From Monarcha castaneiventris obscurior (Eukaryota; Chordata; Aves; Passeriformes; Monarchidae): DNA of 64,000 bases. Shown here in pieces: positions 1 through 11,885 of the stretch. The stretch lies in assembly GCA_026261815.1 (NCBI GenBank), contig JAMPIT010000848.1, forward strand, positions 5,632,501 to 5,696,500. The letters run 5' to 3'. Within the stretch, counting starts at the first letter, position 1; each line of letters begins with the position of its first letter. Position numbers and translations under genes: made by a program. The notes under the pieces were generated by a model. The model was not told the DNA's origin. It searched no databases and worked only from the letters and a program-made list of their open reading frames with translations.

Positions 1-225
1 ACAGCATGGAGAGATCCTCCAGGTTGTTCCCTCTGGGGGCAAACTAACACTGTACAAATGGAAACTCAAGATTTGGGCAGAGCAGTGCTGATATGGTTGA
101 AGAGTCTCTATTTTACCTGAACCTGCTGAAGGAGGATAAAAAACTAAAAAGAAAAGGGAAAAAAGAAAGGATAAATACCAGACCAGCCTTTCCAAGAAGG
201 CTTCATAGCAGAAGCAGCAGCAGAA
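1..225. other. single-copy sequence, nothing recognised
   Basis: An A-rich stretch around 135-180 precedes the first CR1 piece. No gene or repeat family is recognisable. Confidence 0.4.
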
Positions 226-425
226 GGTGAGGGGTGGGGAGGGCCTGGCACAGGGTGCCCAGAGAAGCTGTGGCTGCCCCTGGATCCCTGGCAGTGCCCA
301 AGGCCAGGCTGGACAGGGCTTGGAGCAACCTGGGATTGTAGAAGGTGTCCCTGCCCATGGCAGGGGGTGGAACTGGATGATCTTTAAGGTCCCTCCAATC
401 CAAACCATCCTGTGATTCTCAGATT
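226..425 (+). repeat. CR1 LINE, 3'-end fragment
   Basis: This shows the conserved CR1 3' segment: GGCCTGGCACAGGGTGCCC, then the 'agaagctgtggctgcccctggat' block, the 'aaggccaggctggacagggcttgg' block, 'ccctgcccatggcaggggg', and the final 'gatctttaaggtccct' with a CCATCCTGTGATTCT tail. It is 5'-truncated, as is usual for CR1, and has no RT or endonuclease coding sequence. ORFs across it on both strands are repeat shadows. Confidence 0.93.
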
Positions 426-599
426 CCTCTGCTGCAGAGCCCACGAGCTGTTCCTGAGCTCCTGGCAGTGAGCCTGTGGAGAGGACTGCCAGGAGATGCT
501 GCAGGAAGCCGGATCAGTGTGCCCAGCAGCTCCAGCCCCTCAGCCAGCAGCGTTTTGTTCTCATCCCTAAGTAGCTGTGGAAGTTGTGCCTATCAGTAA

Positions 600-800
600 A
601 TCTCCCTCGTCTCCACGGCGGCGTGTTCGCTCCGATAAGGGCGCTGTGTAATGGCAATTATGTTTTCATTTGTTGTGAGAAAACTTAATACGCAGAGTGG
701 CAGAAATGTTATTCATCCGCTGTTAATTATGAGCTACTTACTGCAGGGAATCATGCAAAAACAAAAAAGTGTAATCAAATGCAATAAAGGGAAGCAGCTC
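600..800. promoter_or_regulatory. candidate conserved non-coding block
   Basis: AT-rich single-copy sequence with several homeodomain-type cores (GGCAATTATG, GTTAATTATGAG, GTAATCAAATG) that also keeps some CpGs (CTCCACGGCGGCGTGTTCGC). This composition is typical of vertebrate conserved non-coding elements, but conservation cannot be judged from one sequence. Confidence 0.2.
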
Positions 801-2799
801 ATGCTCCTGCCTTCGTGCTGGCTGGAATTTGTGCCTGCCACCAATTATCACCAATGATGCAGCGTGGCCCCGTGGGTGACCTTGCCTGGGGCTCTGCAGC
901 AGCGCTGGGGACACGAGTGCCAGGGCAGAGGGGTGGGCAGATCCTTGGGACCACAACCCTTAGTGCAGCAAACCCGTGGGACTGGCTTGCATGGTCTCTG
1001 CCTGTGCCACCCTGAGCTCTGAGGGGAGCTGCAGGAGCATCCCAGCAGAGCCCAGCTGCATGGAGGAGCTCGAGCCACTGCCTTTTTCACAGGGCTGTGC
1101 TTCCCCCCTCCAGGCTGTGGGAAGCACCAGGAAGGGGTGGGGGAATGCTGGGGCTTTCTCTGACCCCAGGAGCAGGTCCGGAGCTGGGTGTTGGAGGTGT
1201 CTGTGCTCCCACCTGGGCAACATTCCTGGTTTTCACCCAGACAGCCCAGTGTGGGAAAACAGCTGCATTTCATATTGTGCCAGGTTTGAGACTCCCTAGG
1301 ACAAGGAAGGTGCTGTCCTTGGACAGGAGTGGGTCCAGTGAGGGATGCCAAGGTGAGCAGGGCTGGAGCACGGGACAGGTGGAGGGAGGCTGAGGGGCAG
1401 AGCTGGGTCTGTTCAGCGCAGAGAGAGGGCGAGGGGAGGTTTCATTGCTGAGAGGTGAGAGGGTGCATGGAACATGGGTCAGGCTCTTCCCAAAGACACA
1501 CAGTGGGAGGATGAGAGGCACCAGGGAAGTCCTGCTTAGTTATAAAAGTAATTATGTCACCCCATGGTGGTGAAACATTGAAACTGAGGCTCAGAGAAAC
1601 TGGGGGGTCTCTGTTTCCTGAGAAATTTGGGACACCAGTGAGGAAGGTCCTGAAGAACTTGCTGCAGCTGGACCTACTGGAGTGTATGGGCTGGGCTGGA
1701 GACCTTCAGAGCAGACTTTTGACCTGTAAAGTTTGTTCTTGGAAGGCATTAGGATGGTTTTAATTTCCCTGGACACAGGATAGTTGGTGCTTCCTCATCC
1801 TACTGAACTCCTGAGCTCTCCTTGCCTCTCTGCTGACCCAGGGAATGTCTCCACTGCGATGCTGAGTTACATCAGAAGTCAGTGAGACACAAAATCTGCC
1901 TTGGGAAGACTGAGAATGACACAAAAACATTTATTTGAGATGGCAGGAAACAGACTGTTGAAGAGGCAAGGCTGGGATGCTCCTTCCCTGAGGGAGCTGC
2001 GGCCTGGACAGCACACGCCCTGCCCCTGCAGCAGAACATCACCTGCACCAGGCCTGGAGACTCCCTTCTGTGGGCAGAAATCTGTCCTGGGGTAAGGAGA
2101 GAAGGAAATAACCAGGGTGTGATCTGCACAACAGCTCAGGCACTGATGAGGATTGTCTCTAATGCGTTTTTGAGCACTGTGAGCTTAGCAGCCTGACATA
2201 ATGTAGGAAGCACTTTAATTCCCAAAGAAAGATTTTTTTTTTCTTTCCCTAGAAAGTAATAAATAGCAACTGTAACTTCTTTGAGGCACATTTCACTGCA
2301 GATCTGTGCCATATCTACTGAGAAACTTCCGAGTGCATCCATTAAGGATATAACAGGAGGAATGTTACCTGTGTTTGCATCCCCTGTGGGTATCTCTGCA
2401 TTTGGACTTTACAGAGGTTTCCACCTGAAACTGCTGCCTGGTGTCACAAGAGTTGGATTTTGCAGGGTTCAGTGCTACCCCTTTGCCTTTGCCACACAAA
2501 TATTCCAGCTGAGTTCCTCACACAGAACAGGGGCTCACCAGACCCAAAACCCTACCAGCACATTCAAGCCTTAAAATGGACACAGGTGCAAACATTATTC
2601 AGTATTTGAATAACAACTCAATTCTTGATTACTTGGATCTTTCTAGGAATGACCAGGAACAAAAGGAAAAAAAAAAAAAAAGAAGTGAGATTCATCTTCT
2701 CAGCCCTCAGCTGTGAATTTTCTGCTCAGCTCTGCTGCTGATACCGAGAGAGCAGATGCTTCCTTACTCTGCAGAAACACAGCGTGTGAAACAGTATTT

Positions 2800-3060
2800 T
2801 AACAGCTTTATCTGATATTTTATATCTCACTGTCAAACATAGCAATGATTCCACTTCTATTTGGGTAAGTAATCTGAAAAGAAGGCAGCAATAATCTCTC
2901 AGGAGAGCCAGGCACGGGACTAATTACTCCAGCTAGAGATTTGTAAAGACACATTTTCAGTGCTGGGATTTTATCATTCCACAGGGTAATTAAAAGACAG
3001 CCCTGTCAAAAGAAGTTTTGCAGTCTTAAATATTCTTTTTCCTCTATGAAGAATAACCCT
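2800..3060. promoter_or_regulatory. candidate conserved non-coding block
   Basis: Single-copy AT-rich sequence containing GGGACTAATTACTCC, GGGTAATTAAAAG and GCAATAATC. There is no ORF and no repeat signature. The regulatory label is inference from composition only. Confidence 0.2.
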
Positions 3061-3177
3061 TTCCAAGCTCAGCACTGGGATGGCTTTATTTCCCAGGGAT
3101 GAGTGAGGGGTACCCGTGGCACCTGCCCACCTTCCAGCTCATTGTCACCCTTGGGCAGAGCAGTGGCTGTTTTGGTG

Positions 3178-3312
3178 TCACAGAATCACCGAATGCCTTG
3201 GGGGAGAAAAGACCTTAAAGCTCATCTCATTCCAGCCCCTGACATAGTCAGGGATACCTTCCAGTATCCCAGGTTGCTCCAAGCCCTGTTCAACCTGGCC
3301 TTGGACATCAAG
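3178..3312 (-). repeat. CR1 LINE, 3'-end fragment (minus)
   Basis: Reverse complement of the CR1 3' terminus. It starts with the inverted tail (CACAGAATCACCGAATG), then 'gaccttaaagctcatctcattcc', and ends in 'gttgctccaagccctgttcaacctggcc'. It is truncated after about 135 bp. A plus-strand CR1 piece starts 138 bp away, so the two 3' tails point outward. Confidence 0.88.
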
Positions 3313-3450
3313 TGTCAGGAAGGAGGGATGCTTGGTCAGATTATCAAATGCTCTAAGCTGGAGTCGTGCATCAGGGACCAACCAGAGGAAGAATCCCTGC
3401 TTGGAATTTGTTTCTTCAGTGAAGCACTTGCTGAAATCAGAACAATTCAA

Positions 3451-3602
3451 ACTGAAAGATGGGAAATTTAATTAGACATGCAGAAGGAATCATTCCCTGG
3501 GAGGGTGGGGAGGCCCTGGCACAGGGTGCCCAGAGAATCTGTGGCTGCCCCTGGATCCCTGGAAGGGTCCAAGGCCAGGCTGGACAGGTCTGGCTCAGTG
3601 GA
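3451..3602 (+). repeat. CR1 LINE, internal 3' region fragment
   Basis: Begins with a diverged form of 'ctgaaagaggggagatttagattag', continues through GGGTGGGGAGGCCCTGGCAC and the 'gtggctgcccctggatccctgg' block, and stops at GGCTGGACAGGTCTGG. The terminal 100 bp or so of CR1 is missing, so this copy is damaged at both ends. Confidence 0.88.
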
Positions 3603-6600
3603 AGTAGCGATGATCAAAGCAGGGGTACAAAAGCTGACTGGCTGCCAGAGGGAATCTAGACCCAGCTTGGGAGATCCTTGGAGGGACAAGTGACACTCAG
3701 AGCATACTCTTTGTTTTCCTGGGGTTCTTCAGATCTCTGGTCAAAGAGTTGGACGTCTTAACATCCACAATCTCCTCCAAGGCTGGTGCTGGGTTTTCCA
3801 GAAGCTGTCGCCGAGCCATTTACTCTTCTGGGTAACTTGGCAACGTGGATAATTTGAAAATCCAAGTGTGGGCACTGCCTGCACATCCCCTGGCTCCCCC
3901 AGGCAGGGGGGACTCAGCACAGTGTGGCAATGACATGGGATGGTGCATGCAGGTGAAAGCAGCACATCTGCACTGCCCCATCCATGGGATGCCAGGTCAG
4001 CCTGAGACCTCTGTCTCCTGCCTGTTGTCCCTTGCAGCCCCTTTCTGCACCTTCCTTCTTGAATCTCCCTGTTTTTAAGCTGGGTTTTCAGCCCAAGAAA
4101 GGATTTGAAAGTTAAGGAGTTAATTCCTAGAGAAACAAAAATCTTTGGAGCTGATTTTAGTGTCCTTGGGTAGAAGAGGAAACCGGTGGCCACAGCCTGA
4201 GAGCAAAGCACTGCACCTGCACCTTGCCAGCTTTTTTATCTCCTCTCTGCTCGTGCCTTTTGATGCACGTGGGGAGCAGGGGTATGGCAGCCCAGTGACG
4301 CTGATGTGACACATGTAATGAGAAGGGATTAGTGGAAAATGCAATGTATCACCAAATCAGCATCCCCCCAACTGCCTGCTCCTTGGCATCCTGCCGGTTT
4401 CCATCTCAATCCGGGCATTGTTTAATTGCCTAATGGTTATACTTAATTTATTTACTTTTAACTTGCTGTGAGCATGGAGAAATGGAAATCCAGCAGTAGG
4501 AGATCTCTTAACAAAGGAGTCCTTTTCACAGAGGTTGATTTCTCATGGTTTTTTTTTCCCTGCAGAAGGAATCTGTGAAGATTTCAGGCTCCAGTGTGCC
4601 GAATCCTGGCAGATGGCAGCTAAAGCCCTGTGGCAAGACTGGTGGATCCAGTGCCACATCACCCAGCTTGATTTTCCCTTCCAGCAGCAGCATCCTTTGC
4701 TCAGGATCCTCTCTTCCCTGTGTGGATCACTCCTCAGCTGGAGGCTTCTTGGAGATGCAACAGTGGGAAAACCTGAGCATCAAAGAGCTGCTTGGGCTCT
4801 GCAGGTGGATTTTGGGCCATGAGCGAGTTGAATTGGTAAAAACTGTAAAAAAGGGGCCCAAAGGAACATTCAGTCTCTCCAGCTGAGTTCAACTGTCATG
4901 GAATAACAGTCTCTGACCATGGAAATACACCTGGGGAGGGCCCAATCAGCACTGTTCATGTCCCAGCAGTCTCCAGATTTCCAGCCCAATTTTAGGACAG
5001 ATGAAAATGGAGAGACTCCACATTTCCATGGGCAAGTCAGACCCTCTGGAGGAAGAGTAAAACAGCAAATTTAGAGGAGTTTCCCATTTTCTCCATCCCA
5101 GCCAGGCAACAGGGCCTGGCTGCAAACGTTAATCAATTCAGCCATTTACTGGTTTTATTTTTTCCCAAATCCCTATTTAGAAACTTACTCATATTCCTAT
5201 GAAGACAATTCCCTATCACCCTCTTTATCTGGTAGGGAGTGCTCTGATCAACAGGAGCTCTATGCTAGAAACAGCCTAATTAGGCAAAATTAACATTTTA
5301 TCCTCCAATACTAACATTTAATCCTATATTCATGCAGCCTGCTTTAAATATACTCCCTGCACATCCCTTCCTGGAAGTCTCTCATGCTCTGCCAGCTCCA
5401 CTCTGTTTTTATCCATGAGGAATTGAGCTCGTACCTGTGACAGGTGCAGAGTGTGTTGAATCTTTTGATCATCACACAAACCACTCATCCTGATGTCCTT
5501 TAATCTAAGCAATGCAAAGAAAATCCTATGCACTCGCTTTATGCTCCTTCCATCTCCCCGAGTTTAAACAGGAGGCTCCGCAGCTACAGATCAATGGACC
5601 TAAATTGTTTGTCTTTAACTTAGGTGGGTTTAAAGGAAAGCTGCTCAGCCCAGCTGTCTGGAAGTTCACAGGATGGGAAGGGCTCTGTGCTGTTTAGTGA
5701 TGGGGGAATTTGAGTTACCTTTGAAACTTGGTTTGCTTTTTACAGCAGTCAAGTAATTAAACAGGAGAGAAAAATCACAGCACATCACTTACTGCTACAT
5801 CCTCCCCGTCTTCCTCAATCCGCTGAAGCTCGGAGTGAAATACTTTAATTTATCAATTATTAAGAATTTCTATAATTCAAAAATGGGGTTTGGATTTTTT
5901 TGTCTCCCTCTGGGAATTATTCCTGAATAATTTGTGTGAAATTGCCGATATTCCCATCTTGCTATTGGTTCACATGGGTGGGGTGAGCCATCTGTGTGTT
6001 CCTGCCTCTTGCCTGGCTGGTTCTGGTTCCCAGCCAGTGAGGCAAGAATATTGGGATGGAAGATCCCACTTTGTGAGGAAACACAGCACTGCTTTTGGTG
6101 AAGTGTCCACTCACACTTTCCCCCCTCCATTAAGTAACTGAACATTGTGGGAAAAGAAGAGGAAAGGGGCAGTGGAGGATCTGGGAGTGGTCGTGGTGCT
6201 CACGTAGCTTGGATGCAATCCCTGTGAACCAGACAGGTTCTGCAGGTTAAATCCCAACCACATTTTTTGCTCTTGGGTGCTTTCCTACAGCCTCAAGCCC
6301 ATTGGCTCCAAAAAAGCTTGAATGGACCCCAAAAAAGAGTGGTACCATGAGGGAGCTCCAGAAAATCTTCCTATTTCAGCTGCCCAAAGAGGTGTGAGGA
6401 GAGTCTAGGAGAGCCCCCTGCTGAACATGCAGCCTGCTGTTTTACCTCCTAGGTAACCTAAAAGTTCACTTCAAGTATAAATATTCTGCCATGAGTGGGG
6501 AGAAAATTCTTTGCTTAGAAAAAGCAGGTGCTGTTCCCTTTAATGCTGCCACCAGGAGGTTACAAGCCAAAAAAAAAAAAACCCAACACCAAACACAAAG

Positions 6601-7567
6601 CTCCCTCCGTGCTATGCAAAATACCACAGAAAGCTTTTTTCCATTACAGTGGTCACAGGCCATTTTGCTCTTCACTGGTGACAGGGGACGATTAGAATAC
6701 AATCCCTGATGCCTGCGTATCGTAATGAAAATCATATTTCTTCCTGAACTGCTACATCAATTGTCTTTTTAGTAACCTGGGAAGTGCAGCTCTATGCAAA
6801 CCAGGGAATGGTCCTTCACTCTTAATCTGTTCCCCTGCAAGATAAGTGATAACTTCTTAATGTAACTTTCCAGTCTGGTAAATAAGAAGTAGCTACAACA
6901 TGATCCTGTGGTTTAAATAGAATCATCTTCCTGAGACTGAGTAGCTGCTTTCCATCCTCCCCTGGGCAGGAAAACTGATTTTGATAAAATCAGAGCATCC
7001 CTCTCTGTCTCTCTCCTTCCCTGGCACCTGCCTGAAAATCTGCAGGCAGGCCCATTTGCATTTCTGAAACCGTGTGCTGTGGGAACTCAGCCTAAAAAAT
7101 GTGTGCTGGTGGCGAGATGCTGTCCCAGCTCCCTGGTGCTGCACTGCACGGAGCAGGGATGGAGTGAGGAGCTTGGGGCTGGCCTGGGAGCCAAGGGGCA
7201 GGGGGACAGGGGATGGTGGGGGAGGAAGGAGACAGGAGTGGGGACCCCCATTGCCATCCCTGCCATTGGCACCGGTGCCACCACTCTGTCAGCAGCGATT
7301 TCTTTGCCTGTGACCTGTTTGCTGAACCCTGTGTGATGCCCTGTGGCCACCAAGCCAGTGGCTGGAGCTGCTCCTGGGGCATCTGGTGCGTCCCAAATGG
7401 GAGGTGGGCACTGGGAGGGCAGCTGGGATCTGGGATAGGCAGCAGGCACATCCTGACCCCCTTTGGAGGTATCCCACCACCACTGCAGAGGTGCCCAACT
7501 CTTTGCATGGATTGCAGGCTCCAGTGCTGCCTTTCACTTGTGTGCTGCAAACGAACAGCAAGAAATG
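3603..7567. other. single-copy non-coding stretch
   Basis: No repeat family or gene is recognised. AT-rich segments with homeobox-type cores occur at about 4400-4470 (TTTAATTGCCTAATGG) and 5140-5350. A T-run followed by CCCTGCAG at 4551-4566 resembles a splice acceptor, but no donor or recognisable peptide follows. A 13-A run lies at about 6569. Confidence 0.4.
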
Positions 7568-7741
7568 TAGAATCACAGGATTGTTATGCTTGGAGAAGAC
7601 CCCCAACATCATCAAGTGCAGCCATTGACCCAGCACTGCCAAGCCCAGCACAAGCCCATGTCATTAAGTCCCACATCTGCCTGGTTTCTGAACATTTACA
7701 GGGACAGTGACTCCACCACTTCCTTGGGCAGCCTATCCCAG
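7568..7741 (-). repeat. CR1 LINE fragment, second subtype (minus)
   Basis: Reverse complement of a CR1 3' region of a different subtype: TAGAATCACAGGATTGTTAT, 'cccaacatcatcaagtgcagccattgacccagcactgccaagcc', then GTGACTCCACCACTTCCTTG and 'ggcagcctatccca'. It is more diverged than most other copies here, so it is probably older. Confidence 0.85.
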
Positions 7742-10300
7742 GGAATTCCTGGTGATGGCAGATGCTTGGGTGTGCTCCAGGGAAGTGGCCCCCAGTCCAA
7801 TCCCTGCAGCATCTCCTGGGGGTTGGGGACACCTTCCCAGCTGAGTGACAAAACCTGGTTTTCCTCCTGGACATTTGAGTTTTTGTATTTTTACTTATTG
7901 TACTGGCCCAAGCCTGCATCGTTGTGATAGAAACTAAGATTTCTATTTGCAAAGACTTCCTTGGCTCCAGACAACAAGCCCTTGGGAGCTGCCAGCCCCT
8001 CCCTGAGGAAGCAGCCAGCACAGGAAAGGTGCCAGCACCAAACACCTCCTGGCTGCCCCTCGCCACTGCAGGCAGCTCCCAGAGGGCCCCCATTCCTTGA
8101 AATCCCTCTTCCAAGCATCCCAACCAGGAAAAGAAAGGATGAACCCTGGCTCCAGCTTGGTCAAGACAGGAGCACACTGCTCTCTTCCCTTTTCTGTCTT
8201 TTCCCTCTCATTCATGGGCACCTTGAGGGACAAATAATTCAATCTGGTGGTGGATTGGCAAAGACTTTAATGAAAACACTGTTTATTTGTTGTTGCCTGA
8301 TACATCACCAGAGACAAGGCGAGGGACTGAGTAATAACAGGTCTGGAAGGGCCGAGCAGACCAGAACGTGCCACGAGCATAAGGGTGTTCAAAAAAATGT
8401 ATGATTTCAGTTTCTGGTTTAATTAGAATTTATTTTAAGTGGGTTTGCATCAACTAATGAAACAACTGTCATTGATGAACTGCTGCTGGGCAGGCTCGAG
8501 TAGATTTTAATCTCTAACCAGCAGCTCAGGCAGCTAGTGTGAGGGGAGACTGAGGAAAGTCTATTAGAGACAGACATCAATTTAAAATTACTCATCTGAA
8601 GGAGTATCGATGCAGAGGGGAAACCATTAGAGAATTGTCATTGGGTAACTGAGCCAAACCCAGGGCTCACCTTAGGAACAAAATGCTATTGCAGGCAGCT
8701 TGCTGTGTTACCTGCTGGAAGGGGAGTGGTTCTTATCAGGGCATGGTGACCCAAAAGTTCATGATGTGTGTGGGGAGGAGGTTGGGAGGCTGATGGCCAA
8801 GAGATGTGCACCCCCAGGCTCCCCACAGCTGCTTTTGCAGGCAGTCCAGGGAAGTGGTACCTCAGGGATCATTGAAAATGCCATTCTGCTCATGGAGAAA
8901 CTGAGGCACAGAAAACCATGCAAATTCCTCAAGCTTAACCTGTCTGTGGCACACCACAGGAATAAACTCGTTTTTCCTGAGGATTGCTCCTGCAGTCCAA
9001 CACCTGTGTTATCCTTCACCCTTCCAGAGCCTTAGATCCTCAGTCCAGGTGAATTCCAAACAGCTGGAGACCCCTGTGCTCTTGAAAAGGCCCTGAGGTT
9101 TATTTGCCAGACCTGCAGTGAGCAGTGCCCTGGCTGGGTGCTGGCAGGGGCTGGTGCAGGGGCATCCCCCAGGCCAGGAGTGACCCGGGGGTGTGAAAGC
9201 ACAAGGGACAAGTGTCCAAATCACTGCTGATCGCTCTGGCACCATTTCCCATCACACATCACCCAGGCTGGGGATGGAGCTGCCCCTCAGACCTCTGTAG
9301 TCAGTTCTGCCAGGGGGTGAGGGCTCCCCGGGGCTGGCCCATGGCCTCATGAGAGGATTTTGGCTCCTGGAGGCAGCTTGCCACTGGTGGGTACCAAAAG
9401 CAGGCCTGGCCTGCAGCGTGGCCGAGTGGGAGGGCAGTGCCCAGCTTCCCTGGGATTTGCATGGAGCAGCAGTGCTGAAGGAGAAACACAGGAGAGGCCC
9501 CAGACACCTCTGAAGCACTTCCCAAAGGGGAACCTGTGAGACAGCCCGAGACACTGGGGTAGACATGGAGAGAAAAAGTGAGGGGATGATTATAAGGGAA
9601 GAAAATGATCTATTTATGGCTGTTATAAGGAAGTTTTAATTATTGCAATAGGACAATAAGGCAAACAAGCACTGCTGATCACCCTGGCACTGTTCCCCAT
9701 CTCCTTTCATCGCAGGCACCGGGTGATGGAGATGTGGGCATTGTCCCAGGGAAGGCCCGGGACTGTCACACAGCAGCTCCTGCTGCAGATCCAGACAGAA
9801 TCAGGGCAGGAAGGGAAATCATCCAAAGGATGTTTGACACAGTAGAATTTGTTTTTACCTCTTTCCTTTAGAAAGCAAAGCAAAGCAAAACAAGTTAGGA
9901 AATTACATGCATGCTTTTGGAATGAGACAGTAGCTCAGGGTCATCTGTGTTTATCGCCAACATTTTATCTTATTTCCGTGGGCACTTTCTCAAAACAAGG
10001 CTTTGAGGTTTTTCCTTTTCCAGCCCGAGCTCTGAAAGGTAAGTTTAGGCCTGACCTGTCACAAACAACCCAGGATCACACTGCAAACACATTCCTGCCA
10101 CTGTCACTCCCCTCCCCTGTGCCCTTGCACCACGACTTTTTCTTTCACCGTTTGCTCTCCTGGAAAAAACAAGAATGCAAACACAGCCTGCGTTACTCCA
10201 GACCACGCTGATGGCCCCCAAATTTAAATTACACTGTCTCTTCTTGGGATCAAATCAAGCATTGACATGGCAACAGCAGCCCAGCTGTGGTCCCAGAGCA
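7742..10300. other. single-copy non-coding stretch
   Basis: GC-rich flanks surround an AT-rich block at about 8395-8690. A short (AAAGC)n pentamer tract is at 9871-9891. At about 9090-9100 a minus-strand AATAAA in an LTR-like context was noted, but no element boundaries could be found. Confidence 0.4.
8395..8690. promoter_or_regulatory. candidate conserved non-coding block
   Basis: AT-rich single-copy sequence with densely spaced homeodomain/SOX-like motifs: TGGTTTAATTAGAATTT, CATCAACTAATGAAAC, AACTGTCATTGATGAAC and TCAATTTAAAATTACTC. There is no coding frame or repeat signature. It resembles a developmental enhancer by composition only. Confidence 0.25.
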
Positions 10301-11064
10301 GTGCTGGGGAGCAGGGCTGGCATCCTCCTCCCTGCATCCCAAAACTGCAGGGAATCAGGGCTGGCATCCTTCCTCCTTCATCCCAAAACTGTGCAGGGAA
10401 TGAGGGCTGGCATCCTCCCTCCTTCATCCCAAAACTGTGCTGGGGCACCAGGCTGGCATCCTCCCTCCTTCATCCCAAAACTGTGCAGGGAATGAGGGCT
10501 GGCATCCTCCCTCCTTCATCCCAAAACTGTGCAAGGAGTCAGGGCTGGCATCCTCCTTCCTTCATCCCAAAACTGCAGGGAATCAGGGCTGGCATCCTCC
10601 CTCCTTCATCCCAAAACTGTGCTGGGGCACCAGGCTGGCATCCTCCTCCCTGCATCCCAAAACTGTGCAAGGAATCAGAGCTGGCATCCTCCCTCCTTCA
10701 TCCCAAAACTGTGCTGGGGCACCAGGCTGGCATCCTCCCTCCTTCATCCCAAAACTGTGCAGGGAGTCAGGGCTGGCATCCTCCCTGCATCCCAAAACTG
10801 TGCAAGGAGTCAGGGCTGGCATCCTCCTTCCTTCATCCCAAAACTGTGCAGGGAATGAGGGCTGGCATCCTCCCTCCTTCATCCCAAAACTGCAGGGCAC
10901 CAGGCTGGCATCCTCCCTCCTTCATCCCAAAACTGTGCAGGGAATCAGGGCTGGCATCCTCCCTCCTTCATCCCAAAACTGTGCAGGGAATGAGGGCTGG
11001 CATCCTCCTCCCTGCATCCCAAAACTGTGCAGGGAATCAGGGCTGGCATCCTCCTCCCTGCATC
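10301..11064. repeat. 46-bp minisatellite, about 17 copies
   Basis: A tandem array whose unit carries GGCTGGCATCC, then TCCCTCCTTCATCCCAAAAC, then a variable linker. Linker types are 'gtgcagggaatgag', 'gtgctggggcacca', 'gtgcaaggagtcag' and the 3-bp-shorter 'gcagggaatcag'. The 'cctccttcat' segment alternates with 'tcctccctgcat'. I count 17 occurrences of the GGCTGGCATC core. Unit lengths run from about 42 to 46 bp. The order of variants is irregular, so there is no simple higher-order repeat. Frames of 270 and 219 codons across the array are a by-product of stop-free units. Confidence 0.95.
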
Positions 11065-11382
11065 AGCCTCAGGATCTGATGGAGGTGCTTTCCTAAGCCA
11101 CCACCTTGGGAGTCACCAGCTCAGCCCACTCCTCCTCCAAACCAAGCAGCACATGCTGGGTGGGTTCTGTAGAATCAGAGCTCTGGAAAGGTTCATTTTC
11201 CAGCTGAGGCAGTGCCTGGCCTGGCAGCAGCAGGAGGTCTCTCATGCCTCCCTCCTGGAGAAGGCGGTTTGGAGGGGAAAAGAATTGGGAGCTATTTAAT
11301 TTTCATTTTTTTCAGTAGAAAGAGGGAAAAATGTCTGTTGCTTGTGGATTATTTTTTTTTCTCTTCTTTATTATTTTTCTGG

Positions 11383-11601
11383 ACTGAAATGGATTTTTTT
11401 GATATATTGAATATATTTAATATTCAAATGCTGCGAATTTGCAGGACGGAGCAGACAGAGACTGCCTCTTGCGATAAGAGACATTATTACTGTTGTGAAG
11501 AATTCCTTTAAGATTCCATCTTAATCGTTCTGCTATTGAAATGGAAGAATAAAGTAATAAAATTAGATGTTTTGAAAAGACTTGATTAAAAAAGTAATTA
11601 T
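11383..11601 (+). repeat. AT-rich element, copy 1 of inverted pair
   Basis: About 215 bp that recurs in inverted orientation at 26832-27043 with roughly 90% identity. Shared landmarks are TTGATATATTGAATATATTT, TGCCTCTTGCGATAAGAGAC, GAAGAATTCCTTTAAGATTC and CTATTGAAATGGAAGAATAA. Differences include a 4-bp indel in 'gcagacagagact' and a length change after AGTAATAAA. I do not recognise the family. There is no ORF, tRNA-like box, or clear terminal repeat. Confidence 0.85.
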
Positions 11602-11754
11602 CCTGCCAGCTCGTGGATCCCCACGTCCTGCCAGGTTCCTCCAGCTCGGGCCCTCTCCTTGCCCATCCCCTCCGTAGAATCCCACTGGGATGGAACAACT
11701 TTGTGTCTGGGCACAGCTGCTTCTCCTCATCTCCCTCTGGACATGTTTGGGGCT

Positions 11755-11885
11755 GTTCTGGGGGCTGGCCCTGTGCCCCACGGGGTGGGATTTGTTGGGG
11801 TGTCCTGTGCAGGGTACGGAGTTGGACTCCATGAACCATGTGAGTCCCTTCCAAGGCAGGATATTCCATGGATCTGTCATTCCTC
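11755..11885 (+). repeat. CR1 LINE, diverged 3' fragment
   Basis: Read on the minus strand, this matches the subtype seen at 62997: CCATGGAATATCCTGCCTTG, then 'ggaagggactcacatggttcatggagtccaactcc', then 'accccaacaaatcccaccccgtg'. The element therefore points to the plus strand. It is clearly more diverged than the other copies of this subtype. Confidence 0.7.

Larger units (their letters stand above)
426..3177. other. single-copy non-coding stretch
   Basis: The GC-rich middle (about 850-1500) has many stop-poor frames but nothing that looks like an exon. AT-rich, TAAT-containing segments lie at about 600-800 and 2580-3060. A 15-A run is at 2667-2681. No repeat family is recognised. Confidence 0.4.

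Noticed and set aside
4545..4886. Exon-like start after a T-run and CCCTGCAG
   Set aside because: The acceptor-like motif is common by chance. There is no donor, no recognisable peptide, and two overlapping frames are equally open.
9040..9110. Another minus-strand LTR 3' end (AATAAA context)
   Set aside because: No TG...CA boundaries with matching flanks could be found.
10267..11079. 270-codon and overlapping 219-codon repetitive proteins
   Set aside because: They are produced by the stop-free 46-bp tandem repeat. All three forward frames are open, and the repeat length is not a multiple of three.
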